The notes under the pieces: generated by a model
What the model saw: the letters and a program-made list of their open reading frames with translations, nothing else
Database searches by the model: none
Told to the model about the DNA's origin: nothing
Shown: positions 41,952 to 50,168 of the stretch, in pieces
How the letters are laid out: the number at the start of each line of letters is the position of its first letter
Numbering within the stretch: the first letter of the stretch is position 1
Origin: Pseudomonas sp. PB101
GTDB taxonomy: Bacteria > Pseudomonadota > Gammaproteobacteria > Pseudomonadales > Pseudomonadaceae
Assembly: GCF_009764265.1 (NCBI RefSeq)
Contig: NZ_RWIR01000043.1
Location: 27,563-91,562 of the forward strand
Length of the DNA stretch: 64,000 nucleotides
Direction: 5' to 3'
Made by a program: the position numbers and the translations under genes

Positions 41952-43664
41952 TCAGAGTGCTCCGGCAGCGTTGGTCAGTTCAGGCATGACGGCGAAATTC
42001 CAGTCGTCGGCGAACGGCTGGCCGATCTCGCTGACCAGTGGGGCCCCCTGGAACAGAGTGATGCGCACCCAGCGGCTGGACTTGGGGTCGAACTTGCCGG
42101 CGCCGAAGAACGCCAGCTTGCAGCGCAGCAAGTGGATCGGCAGCATGCTGCGGTCCATCAGGTTGGCGCGGATCTCGCCGAAGGCGCAGCGGGCCATGCC
42201 TTGCAGGCGGCAGACCGTGCCTTTGAACTGCGGCTGTGCCAGCAGAAAGTGCGCGGTCAATTGCCGTGGGTGTTGCTCGCGATAGGCCAGCAGGGCGCGA
42301 TGACAGCGTTGAATGTTGTGTGCGATCCCCAGTTGCATTTCCTTTTCTGCACCCGGTTCCATGGCCCGTTCGCCCAGGCGTGGTTCTTCCTTTTCCGCCG
42401 AGCGATACCAGAAAAAGTGGTTGGCCTCGGCGTCGTTCAAGTCGTAATCGAGCGCCCAGCGGTAGGTGCTTTCGATGAGCCCGCACAGCTCATCGAGTGG
42501 CATCTCGGCGTTCAGGCGAAAGCCTTCGTTGACCGACATCTGCCCGGCCAGCGGATCGACCTGTTCGGGGTACAACTCCAGCAGCAGGCTGACCAGCAGT
42601 TCCTGGCAACCGGCACCCACGTTCACGTCGGCCCAGGCTTGCAGTTGCGACCACAAACCGGCGTTGACGGACTGGCCCGCGAACCACTCGGCCAGTTGTT
42701 CGAGATCGGCCAGGGTCTGCTGGTCGATTGCGCTTTGCCGTTGGTCCTCGGTGCTGGTTTGCTGCAAGTGCCGGCGGGCTCGAAGCAGCAACGCCTGAAA
42801 GCGCTGCGCCCGAGGCACGTCAGCCGCTTGGGCCAGCACCAACCCCAAGGCCGTTTCTCGAGCCCAAATCCACTGGCTGACCAGTTGCGGGTGATTGATC
42901 AGGAACGGCGCCATGCCCAGCCCCGTGGAGTTGCCGACTCCAAGGTAACGCTGCAGGGCAGGGTCCAGGCCCACCGCCCGCTGCGGGTTGCGCGCCCGGG
43001 CCATGTGTTCGATCTGTTCGATGCTGAAATGCCGCAGCAGGTACACGGTAAACATCTGCGCGCTGAAGGGTTGCGTGAAGTCCGCCGTGTCTTGCAGGCA
43101 ACTGAAGTCGGCGATGCCGAACTTGCCGTTGCCGTACACCGCGGTGGTGCGATACAGGTAGCCGACCTCGGCCAGTTGCCGAGGGTCCGGCTGACAGCCT
43201 TCGGCCAGCGCTTCGAGGAATCGCTCGAAGTTGCGCAGGCTGCGGTTGGCCCGCGACAGCACCAGCACTCGCGAATCGAATCGCCCGGCTTCCTGCAGCG
43301 GCACATTGCGTCGCAGGTCGGCCAGTTGCTGCTCGTCGACATCGCCGGCGAGCAGGACAAAACTGACGTCCCACTGATCGGCGATGACCCGGTCGCTGCG
43401 CTTTTCCGGGGGCAGGTACATGGAGAAAATCACGCAGTGATAACGGGCACTGGCGGTGTCGATGCGGTAGATCGCCGTGCCGAAGCCCTCGGCGTCCAGA
43501 TCGAAGCAGGTGCGCTGGATGCGCCATTGCTCGTTCATCATCCGCCGCATGCTGCTGCGCACGAAACTCAAGCGGCTTTGAAAGTGACTGCCCAGCCGCT
43601 CCAGGTCCATGACCCGGGTGGCGGGCCGCAAGGCTGAAGCGGTGTGTGTGTCGGTGTGCGACAT
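41952..43664 (-). CDS. Uncharacterised 570-residue protein
   Basis: A large soluble protein with no domain I recognise. It has arginine-rich N-terminal helices (LSFVRSSMRRMMNEQWRIQR), mixed alpha/beta segments (GTAIYRIDTASARYHCVIFS, WDVSFVLLAGDVDEQQLADL), and a helix-rich C-terminal half. It has 6 or so cysteines but no clear metal site. ATG 43664 has AGGA upstream; ATG 43688 is an alternative. It lies between the transporter and the DUF3726-like gene in one operon, so it is probably a catabolic enzyme or enzyme subunit. Confidence 0.7.
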   Translation of the reverse strand: MSHTDTHTASALRPATRVMDLERLGSHFQSRLSFVRSSMRRMMNEQWRIQRTCFDLDAEGFGTAIYRIDTASARYHCVIFSMYLPPEKRSDRVIADQWDVSFVLLAGDVDEQQLADLRRNVPLQEAGRFDSRVLVLSRANRSLRNFERFLEALAEGCQPDPRQLAEVGYLYRTTAVYGNGKFGIADFSCLQDTADFTQPFSAQMFTVYLLRHFSIEQIEHMARARNPQRAVGLDPALQRYLGVGNSTGLGMAPFLINHPQLVSQWIWARETALGLVLAQAADVPRAQRFQALLLRARRHLQQTSTEDQRQSAIDQQTLADLEQLAEWFAGQSVNAGLWSQLQAWADVNVGAGCQELLVSLLLELYPEQVDPLAGQMSVNEGFRLNAEMPLDELCGLIESTYRWALDYDLNDAEANHFFWYRSAEKEEPRLGERAMEPGAEKEMQLGIAHNIQRCHRALLAYREQHPRQLTAHFLLAQPQFKGTVCRLQGMARCAFGEIRANLMDRSMLPIHLLRCKLAFFGAGKFDPKSSRWVRITLFQGAPLVSEIGQPFADDWNFAVMPELTNAAGAL

Positions 43665-43689
43665 CGTTGCGATTCCTGAACGGTTCATA

Positions 43690-45243
43690 TCAGACTGCCT
43701 GTTCGCGAGCCATCTGCCGGGCGATGCGCAGTGCATCCCAGAGCGATGGCAGGATCAGCAGTGAAACCGGTACGGCGGTAATTACGATAAAGGATTGCAG
43801 CGCCGTGACCCCGCCCGAACCAATGGTGATCAACACCACGGCGGCCAGGCCCATGCCGATGGCCCAGAAGGCCCGTAGCCATGCCTTGGGTTTGTCATTG
43901 CGGGACATCGCCATCGCCACGGTGAACGCCATCGCATCGCCGTTGGTGGCCACCGAGATGAAGCTCAGGAACAGGAACAGCGCCGAGATCAGCCCGCCCA
44001 GTGGCAGGTTCTGGGTCACGCCCAGCAGCAAGTCTTCGGGTTGTGCGCCGTGGGCGGTGACGATGCCCGGCGTGTGCAATTCCATGCCGATGCCGGCACC
44101 ACCGACGATGGTGAACCAGAACATGGTCACCAGCGGGGCGATGATCGACAGGGTCATGATCACTTCGCGGATGGTCCGGCCACGGGAAATCTTCGCCACG
44201 TACAGGGCAACCATCGGCGCGTAGCCAATGAACCAGCCCCAGTAGAACACCGTCCACCAGTCGAGCCATTTCGGGTCGGCGCGGAACAGGGTCATCGGGA
44301 TGAACTGCTCCAGGTGCAAGGCGAACGCGCTGGGAAAACCGCCGAGAATGAACGCGGTGGGCCCGAGCAGCACCATGAACACCGCCAGGCCGATCATCAG
44401 CCAGACGTTGATCCCACTGACGAAGCGGATGCCCTCGAGCCCGACCAGGCAGGAGATGGTGTACATCACCGTGACCAGCACGATGGTGATGGACTGCACC
44501 ACCAGGTCGTTGGGAATGCCCCACACCGAGTGCAACGCGCTGCTGATCTGCAGGCCGAGGAAACCGATCGGGCCAATGGTGCCGGCGACCACGGCGATGA
44601 TCGAGGTGGCGTCTGCGAGGGTGCCGATCGGCCCCTTGAGCGCGCGTTCGCCGAACAACGGATAGAGCAAGGTGCGCGGTGCCAGCGGCAGGCCTTTGTC
44701 GTAATGCAGATGCATCAGCACGATGGCCAGCAGGCTGCCCAGCACTGCCCAGGCCAGGAAGCCCCAGTGCACGAACGATTGCGCGAGCGCAGCATGCCCG
44801 GCGGCTTCGGTGTGCGGCTGCACCCCGGCGAACAGCGGCGGCGGGCTGGCGAAGTGCATCATCGGTTCCGCTGCCGCCCAGAACGCGCCGCCGCCAGCGA
44901 GCAGGGCGCACATGATCACGGCGATCCAGTTGAAGGTGCTGGTATCGGGGCGCTGGTCGACGCCGCCCAGGCGTACCCGCCCGCATTTGCTGAAGCAGAT
45001 GAACAGGCTCATGGCGAAGGTCGCGAGCATCAGGATCTGCCAGTACAGGCCGAAGAACTTCGTCGACCAGGCGAACAGCGTGTTCACCAGGTGCGACACG
45101 CCATCGATGTCGACCAGCGCCGCGATCAGGAAGGCGCCGAGGAAGCCGCCACTGATCAGGAACAGCGGCCAGTCGATGTCTTTTTTCGGCGGTGCAAGGT
45201 CCATTGGCTGGACGTCGGATTGCAGGGTGTCGGAAGTTTTCAT
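43690..45243 (-). CDS. BCCT-family transporter
   Basis: A 517-residue membrane protein with 12 segments and the BCCT signature GWFIGYAPMVALYVAKISRG (about residue 325). WWTVFYWGW precedes it, as in the trimethylammonium-binding aromatic region. BCCT carriers import betaine, choline, carnitine or similar quaternary ammonium compounds with Na+ or H+. GGAGG precedes ATG 45243. The start codon overlaps the stop of a 27-codon upstream ORF. Confidence 0.93.
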   Translation of the reverse strand: MKTSDTLQSDVQPMDLAPPKKDIDWPLFLISGGFLGAFLIAALVDIDGVSHLVNTLFAWSTKFFGLYWQILMLATFAMSLFICFSKCGRVRLGGVDQRPDTSTFNWIAVIMCALLAGGGAFWAAAEPMMHFASPPPLFAGVQPHTEAAGHAALAQSFVHWGFLAWAVLGSLLAIVLMHLHYDKGLPLAPRTLLYPLFGERALKGPIGTLADATSIIAVVAGTIGPIGFLGLQISSALHSVWGIPNDLVVQSITIVLVTVMYTISCLVGLEGIRFVSGINVWLMIGLAVFMVLLGPTAFILGGFPSAFALHLEQFIPMTLFRADPKWLDWWTVFYWGWFIGYAPMVALYVAKISRGRTIREVIMTLSIIAPLVTMFWFTIVGGAGIGMELHTPGIVTAHGAQPEDLLLGVTQNLPLGGLISALFLFLSFISVATNGDAMAFTVAMAMSRNDKPKAWLRAFWAIGMGLAAVVLITIGSGGVTALQSFIVITAVPVSLLILPSLWDALRIARQMAREQAV

Positions 45244-45323
45244 GATGCCTCCAAAATACGCGCCTGGGGCTGTGCATCGCCGGTCGGGGAGATGAACGGG
45301 AGGCTATTGTTGTTATTTTTCAT
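45240..45323 (-). CDS. Small coupled ORF, 27 codons, before the BCCT gene
   Basis: ATG 45323 has GAGGA 6-7 bases upstream. The frame encodes MKNNNNSLPFISPTGDAQPQ plus 7 residues, and its TGA overlaps the BCCT start as ATGA. That pattern argues for translation. The sequence is not hydrophobic and I recognise no family. It may be a leader peptide regulating the transporter, or a small protein. Confidence 0.5.
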   Translation of the reverse strand: MKNNNNSLPFISPTGDAQPQARILEAS

Positions 45324-45349
45324 GCTGTCCTCACGGTGTCGATCAAGAG

Positions 45350-46336
45350 TCAGTTTTGCGCCGTCGTAGCGTTTTCCAGCAGGCGCAGCCAGTTGAGTCC
45401 CATGATGTTGCGTACCTCGTCCTCGGCGAAGCCTCGGGCGCGCAGGCCCTGGGCGATGACCGGGAAATCCCGGCTGTCGCGGAACCATTGCAGCGGTGCC
45501 GGCCAGTTGGCGTTGTCCTTCGAGCCTTCGCCGTAATCCTTGTCTTTGCTCCAGCGCCCGTTGCGCATCCATTCGAGCACTTGCAGCGGTTGTTGCTGGC
45601 ACAGGTCGGTGCCGATGCCGATGTGTTCGACGCCCATCAATTCCGCCGTGCTGGCGACCATGTCGCAGAAGTCTTCCAGGGTGCAGCCCGACGCACCCTT
45701 GAGGTGGAACGGGTAAGTGCTGAAACCGAGCAGGCCGCCGGACTCGGCGATACCGCGCAGCACCGCGTTGGATTTGTTGCGCTTGGCCGCGTGGAAACTC
45801 GACGGGTTGGCGTGGGAGACGATCACGGGCCGGCTCGACAGCTCGATGGCTTCAAGCGTGCTGCGCTCGGCGCTGTGGGACATGTCGATGAGCATGCCGA
45901 CGCGGTTCATCTCGCGGATCACCTGGCGGCCGAAGCGGCTGATGCCGTTGTCTTCGCTCTCGTAGCAACCGCTGGCCAGCAGGCTCTGGTTGTTGTAGGT
46001 AAGCTGCATGATCAGCACGCCGAGCTGGCGGAAAACTTCCACCAGGCTGATGTCGTCTTCGATCGGCGAGCAGTTCTGGAAACCGAAGAAAATCCCCACG
46101 CGGCCTTCCTGATGGGCCAGGCGAATGTCTGAAGCCTCGCGCACCGGGCGAATCAGCTGCGGCCAGGTTTCGAAGCGGCGGTTCCATTCGCCGATGCGCG
46201 ACAGGGTTTCCCGGGCGTTCTCGTGGTAGGCGATGGTGGCGTGCACCGCGCTCAGGCCGCCTTCGCGCATCTGGCGAAAAATCTCTTCGTTCCAGTGGGA
46301 ATACTGCAGGCCGTCGATCATCAATAAGTCGTGCAT
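45350..46336 (-). CDS. Membrane dipeptidase-like protein (peptidase M19 family)
   Basis: A 328-residue TIM-barrel protein of the renal dipeptidase family: GVLIMQLTYNNQSLLASGCY, GMLIDMSHSAERST, PVIVSHANPSSFH and VEHIGIGTDLCQQQ. The usual first zinc motif (DGHND) is absent: the N-terminus reads IDGLQYSHWN. From memory, the proteobacterial M19 subfamily near glycine betaine/dimethylglycine genes also has IDGL..... in this place. So its reaction may differ from dipeptide hydrolysis. GGGAG precedes ATG 46336. It is 13 bases downstream of the aldehyde dehydrogenase gene. Confidence 0.85.
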   Translation of the reverse strand: MHDLLMIDGLQYSHWNEEIFRQMREGGLSAVHATIAYHENARETLSRIGEWNRRFETWPQLIRPVREASDIRLAHQEGRVGIFFGFQNCSPIEDDISLVEVFRQLGVLIMQLTYNNQSLLASGCYESEDNGISRFGRQVIREMNRVGMLIDMSHSAERSTLEAIELSSRPVIVSHANPSSFHAAKRNKSNAVLRGIAESGGLLGFSTYPFHLKGASGCTLEDFCDMVASTAELMGVEHIGIGTDLCQQQPLQVLEWMRNGRWSKDKDYGEGSKDNANWPAPLQWFRDSRDFPVIAQGLRARGFAEDEVRNIMGLNWLRLLENATTAQN

Positions 46337-46349
46337 GCTGGTCTCCCGT

Positions 46350-47792
46350 TCAAGGTCGCACGTAGGTGGTCTTGACCACGGTGTAGAACTCGCGGGCGTA
46401 TTGCCCTTGCTCGCGGGGTCCGAAGCTGGAGGCTTTGCGGCCGCCGAACGGCACGTGGTAATCGGTGCCGGCGGTGGGCAGGTTGACCATCACGCAACCG
46501 GTGCGGGCACGGCGCTTGAAGTCGCTGGCATAACGCAGCGACTGGGTGATGATCCCGGCGGTGAGGCCGTATTCGGTGTCGTTCAGCACCGACAGGGCTT
46601 GTTCGTAATCGCTGACCCGGATCACACAGGCGATCGGCCCGAAAACCTCTTCGCGGTTGATGCGCATGCTGTTGTGGGTGTTGATGAACAGGGCGGGGCG
46701 CATGTAGTGCCCGGCCGGCTCCAGGTTCAGCAGTTCGCCGCCTTCGACCAGGGTCGCGCCTTCGTCTTCGGCCAGTTGCAGGTAATGCAGGTTCTGCTCC
46801 AGTTGCCGGGCTTCGGCCACCGGGCCGATCTGTACGCCCTGGCCGAGGGCATGACCGACCTTCAATTGACGCATGCGCGCCACCAGCGCTTCGACGAAAC
46901 GGTCATGGATGCCGTCGCAGACGATCAATCGCGAGGAGGCCGTGCACTTTTGTCCGGTGCCGAAGAAGGCGCCGTTCAACGCGCATTCCACGGCGATTTC
47001 AAGGTCGGCGTCATCGAGCACCACCAGGGCGTTCTTGCTGCCCATTTCCAGTTGGCAACGCACCAGGTTGCCGGCGGTGGCGACCGCGACGCGGCGACCG
47101 GTCTGCAGGGAACCGGTGAAGGTCAACGCGTCGATGTCGGCGGACTGGATCAGGCTTTCGCCGACCACCGCGCCGCTGCCCATGACCAGGTTGAAGGTGC
47201 CGGCGGGCAAGGCCTGGCGGCTGATGATCTCGGTCAGGGCCCAGGCGCTGGCCGGCACCAGGTTGGCCGGCTTGAACACCACGGCGTTGCCGAAGGCCAG
47301 GGCCGGGGCAATCTTCCAGGCGGCGGTGGCCATGGGGAAATTCCACGGGGTGATGATGCCGACCACGCCGACCGGTTCACGCTGCACTTCGATCTCGATG
47401 CCGGGGCGTACCGAGGCGGCGGTCTCGCCCATCTGACGCAGCACTTCGGCGGCGTAGTAGTGGAAGAACTGCGCGGAGCGATTGACCTCGCCGATGCCCT
47501 CGGCCAGCGGTTTGCCTTCCTCCCGGGAGAGCAGTTCGCCGAGTTCGTCCTTGCGCGCCATCAGCTCGTTGCCGATGGCCATCAGCACTTGCTGGCGCTG
47601 TTCCAGGCCGCTGGCGGCCCATTGCGGCTGGGCGTCGCGGGCGGCAGCGATGGCGTCGAGCGTCTGTTCGGCGCTGGCTTGCTGGTAGTGGCCGATGAGG
47701 TCTTGAACATCCGAAGGGCTGTGGTTGGCGATGACGCCCTGGCCTTCGCACCAGTTGCCGCCGATGTAGTTTTTGTAGGGTTGCAGTGCCAT
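46350..47792 (-). CDS. Aldehyde dehydrogenase, ketoglutarate-semialdehyde type
   Basis: A 480-residue NAD(P)-dependent aldehyde dehydrogenase: VGIITPWNFPMATAAWKIAP, the glutamate in QLEMGSKNALVVLDDADL, and the catalytic cysteine in GTGQKCTASSR. The pattern of the last region (VNLPTAGTDYHVPFGGRKAS) is that of alpha-ketoglutaric/2,5-dioxovalerate semialdehyde dehydrogenases. ATG 47792 follows GGAGG. It is the first gene of the leftward operon and divergent from the LysR gene at 47884. Confidence 0.88.
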   Translation of the reverse strand: MALQPYKNYIGGNWCEGQGVIANHSPSDVQDLIGHYQQASAEQTLDAIAAARDAQPQWAASGLEQRQQVLMAIGNELMARKDELGELLSREEGKPLAEGIGEVNRSAQFFHYYAAEVLRQMGETAASVRPGIEIEVQREPVGVVGIITPWNFPMATAAWKIAPALAFGNAVVFKPANLVPASAWALTEIISRQALPAGTFNLVMGSGAVVGESLIQSADIDALTFTGSLQTGRRVAVATAGNLVRCQLEMGSKNALVVLDDADLEIAVECALNGAFFGTGQKCTASSRLIVCDGIHDRFVEALVARMRQLKVGHALGQGVQIGPVAEARQLEQNLHYLQLAEDEGATLVEGGELLNLEPAGHYMRPALFINTHNSMRINREEVFGPIACVIRVSDYEQALSVLNDTEYGLTAGIITQSLRYASDFKRRARTGCVMVNLPTAGTDYHVPFGGRKASSFGPREQGQYAREFYTVVKTTYVRP

Positions 47793-47883
47793 GGGAACCT
47801 CCGATTGCGTTGGTCCCATCTTGAGAGTATTAGTCTGCAAATAAAAATTAATAATAAATATGAAATGATAAGGAAAACTTACC

Positions 47884-48771
47884 GTGCTGCCCGAGCTGAA
47901 GATTACCCAACTGCGCTATTTCGTCCTGGTCGCCCAGCTGAAAAGCTTTCACGGCGCGGCAAGGCAGGCCTATCGCACGCAACCGGCGCTGTCGCTGGCG
48001 GTGCGTGAGCTGGAGCAGAAACTCGGCCAGCCATTGTTCGAAAAGGGCGGCAAGACCGAACTGACGCCATTCGGCGCACACTGCTTGCCGCTGTTCGAGG
48101 ATTTGCTCGCGCATCACGACCGTATCGCCCGCGAAGTCAGCCTGCTGGCGCGGCATGAAATCGGTCAGGTGAGCATCGCCACGGTGCCGTCGGTGGCCAG
48201 CCGGTTGTTGCCGCATCTGCTCGCACGGTTTGTCGGCGAGCACCCGAAAATGCAGATCAGCATGCAGGACGGCAATGCCGACAGCGTGCAGCAGCTGCTG
48301 GTCCAGGGGCAGGTGGATTTTGCAATCAGCAGCGTGTGGACGGCGGACGAAAACATCGAGTTCGTGCCGGTCCTGAGTGATCGGGTAGGGGTGGTCTGTC
48401 GCCACGATCATCCGTTGGTGGCCAGTGGCGAGGCGTTGCACTGGTCGAGCCTGCAAGCTTATCCGTTGGTACGCAATGGCACCTCGCGCTTGCTTGCAGG
48501 CACGGAAGCTGCGGGGTTGCTGGACAGCAGCCTGCTGTTCGTCTCCAACATGATTTCGCTGATCGCGATGCTCGAAGAGGGCATCGGCATCACCACGCTG
48601 CCGTCCCTGGCGTTCCCGCAGGGTAACGAGAAGCTGGTGTTCCTGCCGCTGTCAGAGCCGCGGGTGGAGCGCCAGATCGGCATCCTGTGCCGCAAGGGAC
48701 AGAGCCTGTCGCCCGCGGCGGCCGAGTTGATGGGGTTTCTCAAGGCGAACATGCAGAGGGTCGATCTGTAA
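47884..48771 (+). CDS. LysR-family regulator of the divergent catabolic operon
   Basis: A 295-residue LysR protein starting with GTG (AAGGA 9-10 bases upstream): LKITQLRYFVLVAQLKSFHG for the winged helix, and VSIATVPSVASRLLPHLLAR to start the effector domain. It belongs to the CynR/GltC-like group. Its divergence from the aldehyde dehydrogenase gene over 91 bases is the classical LysR arrangement, so it probably controls the 40.8-47.8 kb operon and its own gene. Confidence 0.92.
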   Translation: MLPELKITQLRYFVLVAQLKSFHGAARQAYRTQPALSLAVRELEQKLGQPLFEKGGKTELTPFGAHCLPLFEDLLAHHDRIAREVSLLARHEIGQVSIATVPSVASRLLPHLLARFVGEHPKMQISMQDGNADSVQQLLVQGQVDFAISSVWTADENIEFVPVLSDRVGVVCRHDHPLVASGEALHWSSLQAYPLVRNGTSRLLAGTEAAGLLDSSLLFVSNMISLIAMLEEGIGITTLPSLAFPQGNEKLVFLPLSEPRVERQIGILCRKGQSLSPAAAELMGFLKANMQRVDL

Positions 48772-48773
48772 GG

Positions 48774-49391
48774 TCAGGGTTCTGTCGGTCGCAGCCTGAA
48801 GCGGCAGACATGCCCGCCACGCACCATGCATTCGCTGTGCTCGACTTCAGCGCCGCCCAGCGCGCCGATCAAGGCCAGGTCCAGTTCGCAGACCACCGGG
48901 TGCTCGGCGGCCAGGCGATGGAACACGCAGTTATGCGCAACGATTTCCGGGCTGTCGCCTGAGCGGAAAAACACCTCGGCTTCATAACCCGCCTGGTTCA
49001 TGTGCTGCACGATCCTGGCTTCGTCCACGACCTGTTGTTCACGGTCCAGCGCCAGCTTGCGGCCCATGCTGCGCATCAGCGAGGCCAGGGCTTCGGGGCC
49101 GATGATGGCGGCGACTTCATCGATCAATACGCTGGCCAGCAGCTGATAGTGGCGTGGGAACTGCTCCCGCGCGTGGTCGGTGAGCCGATACAGCTGCTCC
49201 GGACGACGGCCCGTTGGCCGGGTGTCGCCGCGCAGCACCAGGCCGTCACGCTCCAGCGCCGCCAGGTGTTGGCGAATCGCCGTGCGCGTGACGGCCAGGT
49301 GTTCCGCCAGCTCGTCAATGCTCATGCCACCGGCATGGTGCAGCAGCGCATTGAGCAGGTCCTGCTGTGTTCGGCCCAATCCTTCCAGCAT
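48774..49391 (-). CDS. Winged-helix regulator with a four-cysteine C-terminal site (SufR-like)
   Basis: A 205-residue regulator. Residues 5-70 are an ArsR/SufR-like winged helix (MSIDELAEHLAVTRTAIRQH). The C-terminal part has four cysteines, Cys155, Cys168, Cys188 and Cys196 (Cx12C, then Cx7C), and several histidines (HNC, EHP, EHSEC, GHVC). Such a pattern fits an iron-sulfur cluster or zinc sensor, as in SufR-type repressors. It is the downstream gene of a pair with an exported protein (19 bases apart). Confidence 0.78.
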   Translation of the reverse strand: MLEGLGRTQQDLLNALLHHAGGMSIDELAEHLAVTRTAIRQHLAALERDGLVLRGDTRPTGRRPEQLYRLTDHAREQFPRHYQLLASVLIDEVAAIIGPEALASLMRSMGRKLALDREQQVVDEARIVQHMNQAGYEAEVFFRSGDSPEIVAHNCVFHRLAAEHPVVCELDLALIGALGGAEVEHSECMVRGGHVCRFRLRPTEP

Positions 49392-49410
49392 GGGGTGCCC
49401 TCGTGCGATA

Positions 49411-50040
49411 TCAGAACTTGTCCGGGAATTGCTTGACCAGCGCGCCGGTCAACGCGTCGGCCAGGGCCAGGATGTGCGTGCGCATCATCGCCCAGGTAGC
49501 GGCTTCTGCGGCGTAATCGTGGGCGGCAAACTCATCGATCTGGGCGATGTGGTGACCGCCATGGGCCGACAGCATGTTGACCAGTGTCGCCTCAGGCAGA
49601 TTGGGGTTGGCGCCGGCCAGGAACGCCGCAATGGCCTTGGCATTGCTGGTCAATTCGGTGACGGCGGCCTGCTTGCCTTTCGCATCCTTGGCGACGGTGG
49701 CATCGCTGTAGTGTTTCACCGCGCCCCAGTGACCGGCAAGCAGCTTGAGCAGTTGATCCGCCGCCGGTTGGCCGTAGAGCGGGGCAATGCTGTTGGCGAT
49801 TTTGGTGGCGTTGTCGACGACCTGGTCGGCGGCGACCTTGGCTTGTTTCTGGTCGGCGGATTGATTGGCCAGCGCGTAGTTTCGGATCCAGAAAATGTGC
49901 TCGACCCAAAGGTCACGCAGGGCCAGGCGCGTGGTCAGCGCGGGGCTGTCGGCAGCGGCGGGTGAAGCGGCAGGCGTCTGGCTCCAGACCGGTTGTGCAC
50001 ACAAAGCCAGCAGGAGCAAAGCCAGGGTTTTGATATTCAT
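49411..50040 (-). CDS. Exported helical protein of unknown function
   Basis: A 209-residue protein with a signal peptide (MNIKTLALLLLALCAQPVWS|Q). The mature part is helix-rich, with conserved-looking WVEHIFWIRNYALAN, GQPAADQLLKLLAGHWGAVK, and AHGGHHIAQIDEFAAHD. The histidines (VEH, GHW, KHY, AHGGHH, AHD) and helices suggest a four-helix-bundle metal or haem binder in the periplasm. It is encoded just before the four-cysteine regulator, so metal or redox control is a reasonable guess. Confidence 0.7.
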   Translation of the reverse strand: MNIKTLALLLLALCAQPVWSQTPAASPAAADSPALTTRLALRDLWVEHIFWIRNYALANQSADQKQAKVAADQVVDNATKIANSIAPLYGQPAADQLLKLLAGHWGAVKHYSDATVAKDAKGKQAAVTELTSNAKAIAAFLAGANPNLPEATLVNMLSAHGGHHIAQIDEFAAHDYAAEAATWAMMRTHILALADALTGALVKQFPDKF

Positions 50041-50168
50041 GACGGCACCCTCAGAGAGTGGGAACGTTCGACAATATCAATATAGGCATAAAAATATGTT
50101 TTTATTGGGCGCAGGTGAGTTCTCGGATGAACGGCCATAGCCTGTCGCTACAAAGACCGCTGATCCCG

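Noticed and set aside
41820..43637. A long + strand frame opposite the 570-residue gene
   Set aside because: This is the hardest strand choice, because the minus-strand protein is not a known family. The minus strand is chosen because it has ribosome binding sites, tight junctions with both neighbours in the operon, and a more normal composition.
46233..48008. A long open frame on the + strand, about 590 codons
   Set aside because: It lies opposite the aldehyde dehydrogenase gene in a GC-rich region. Its translation has no family pattern and is glycine-, histidine- and glutamine-rich like other antisense shadows here.
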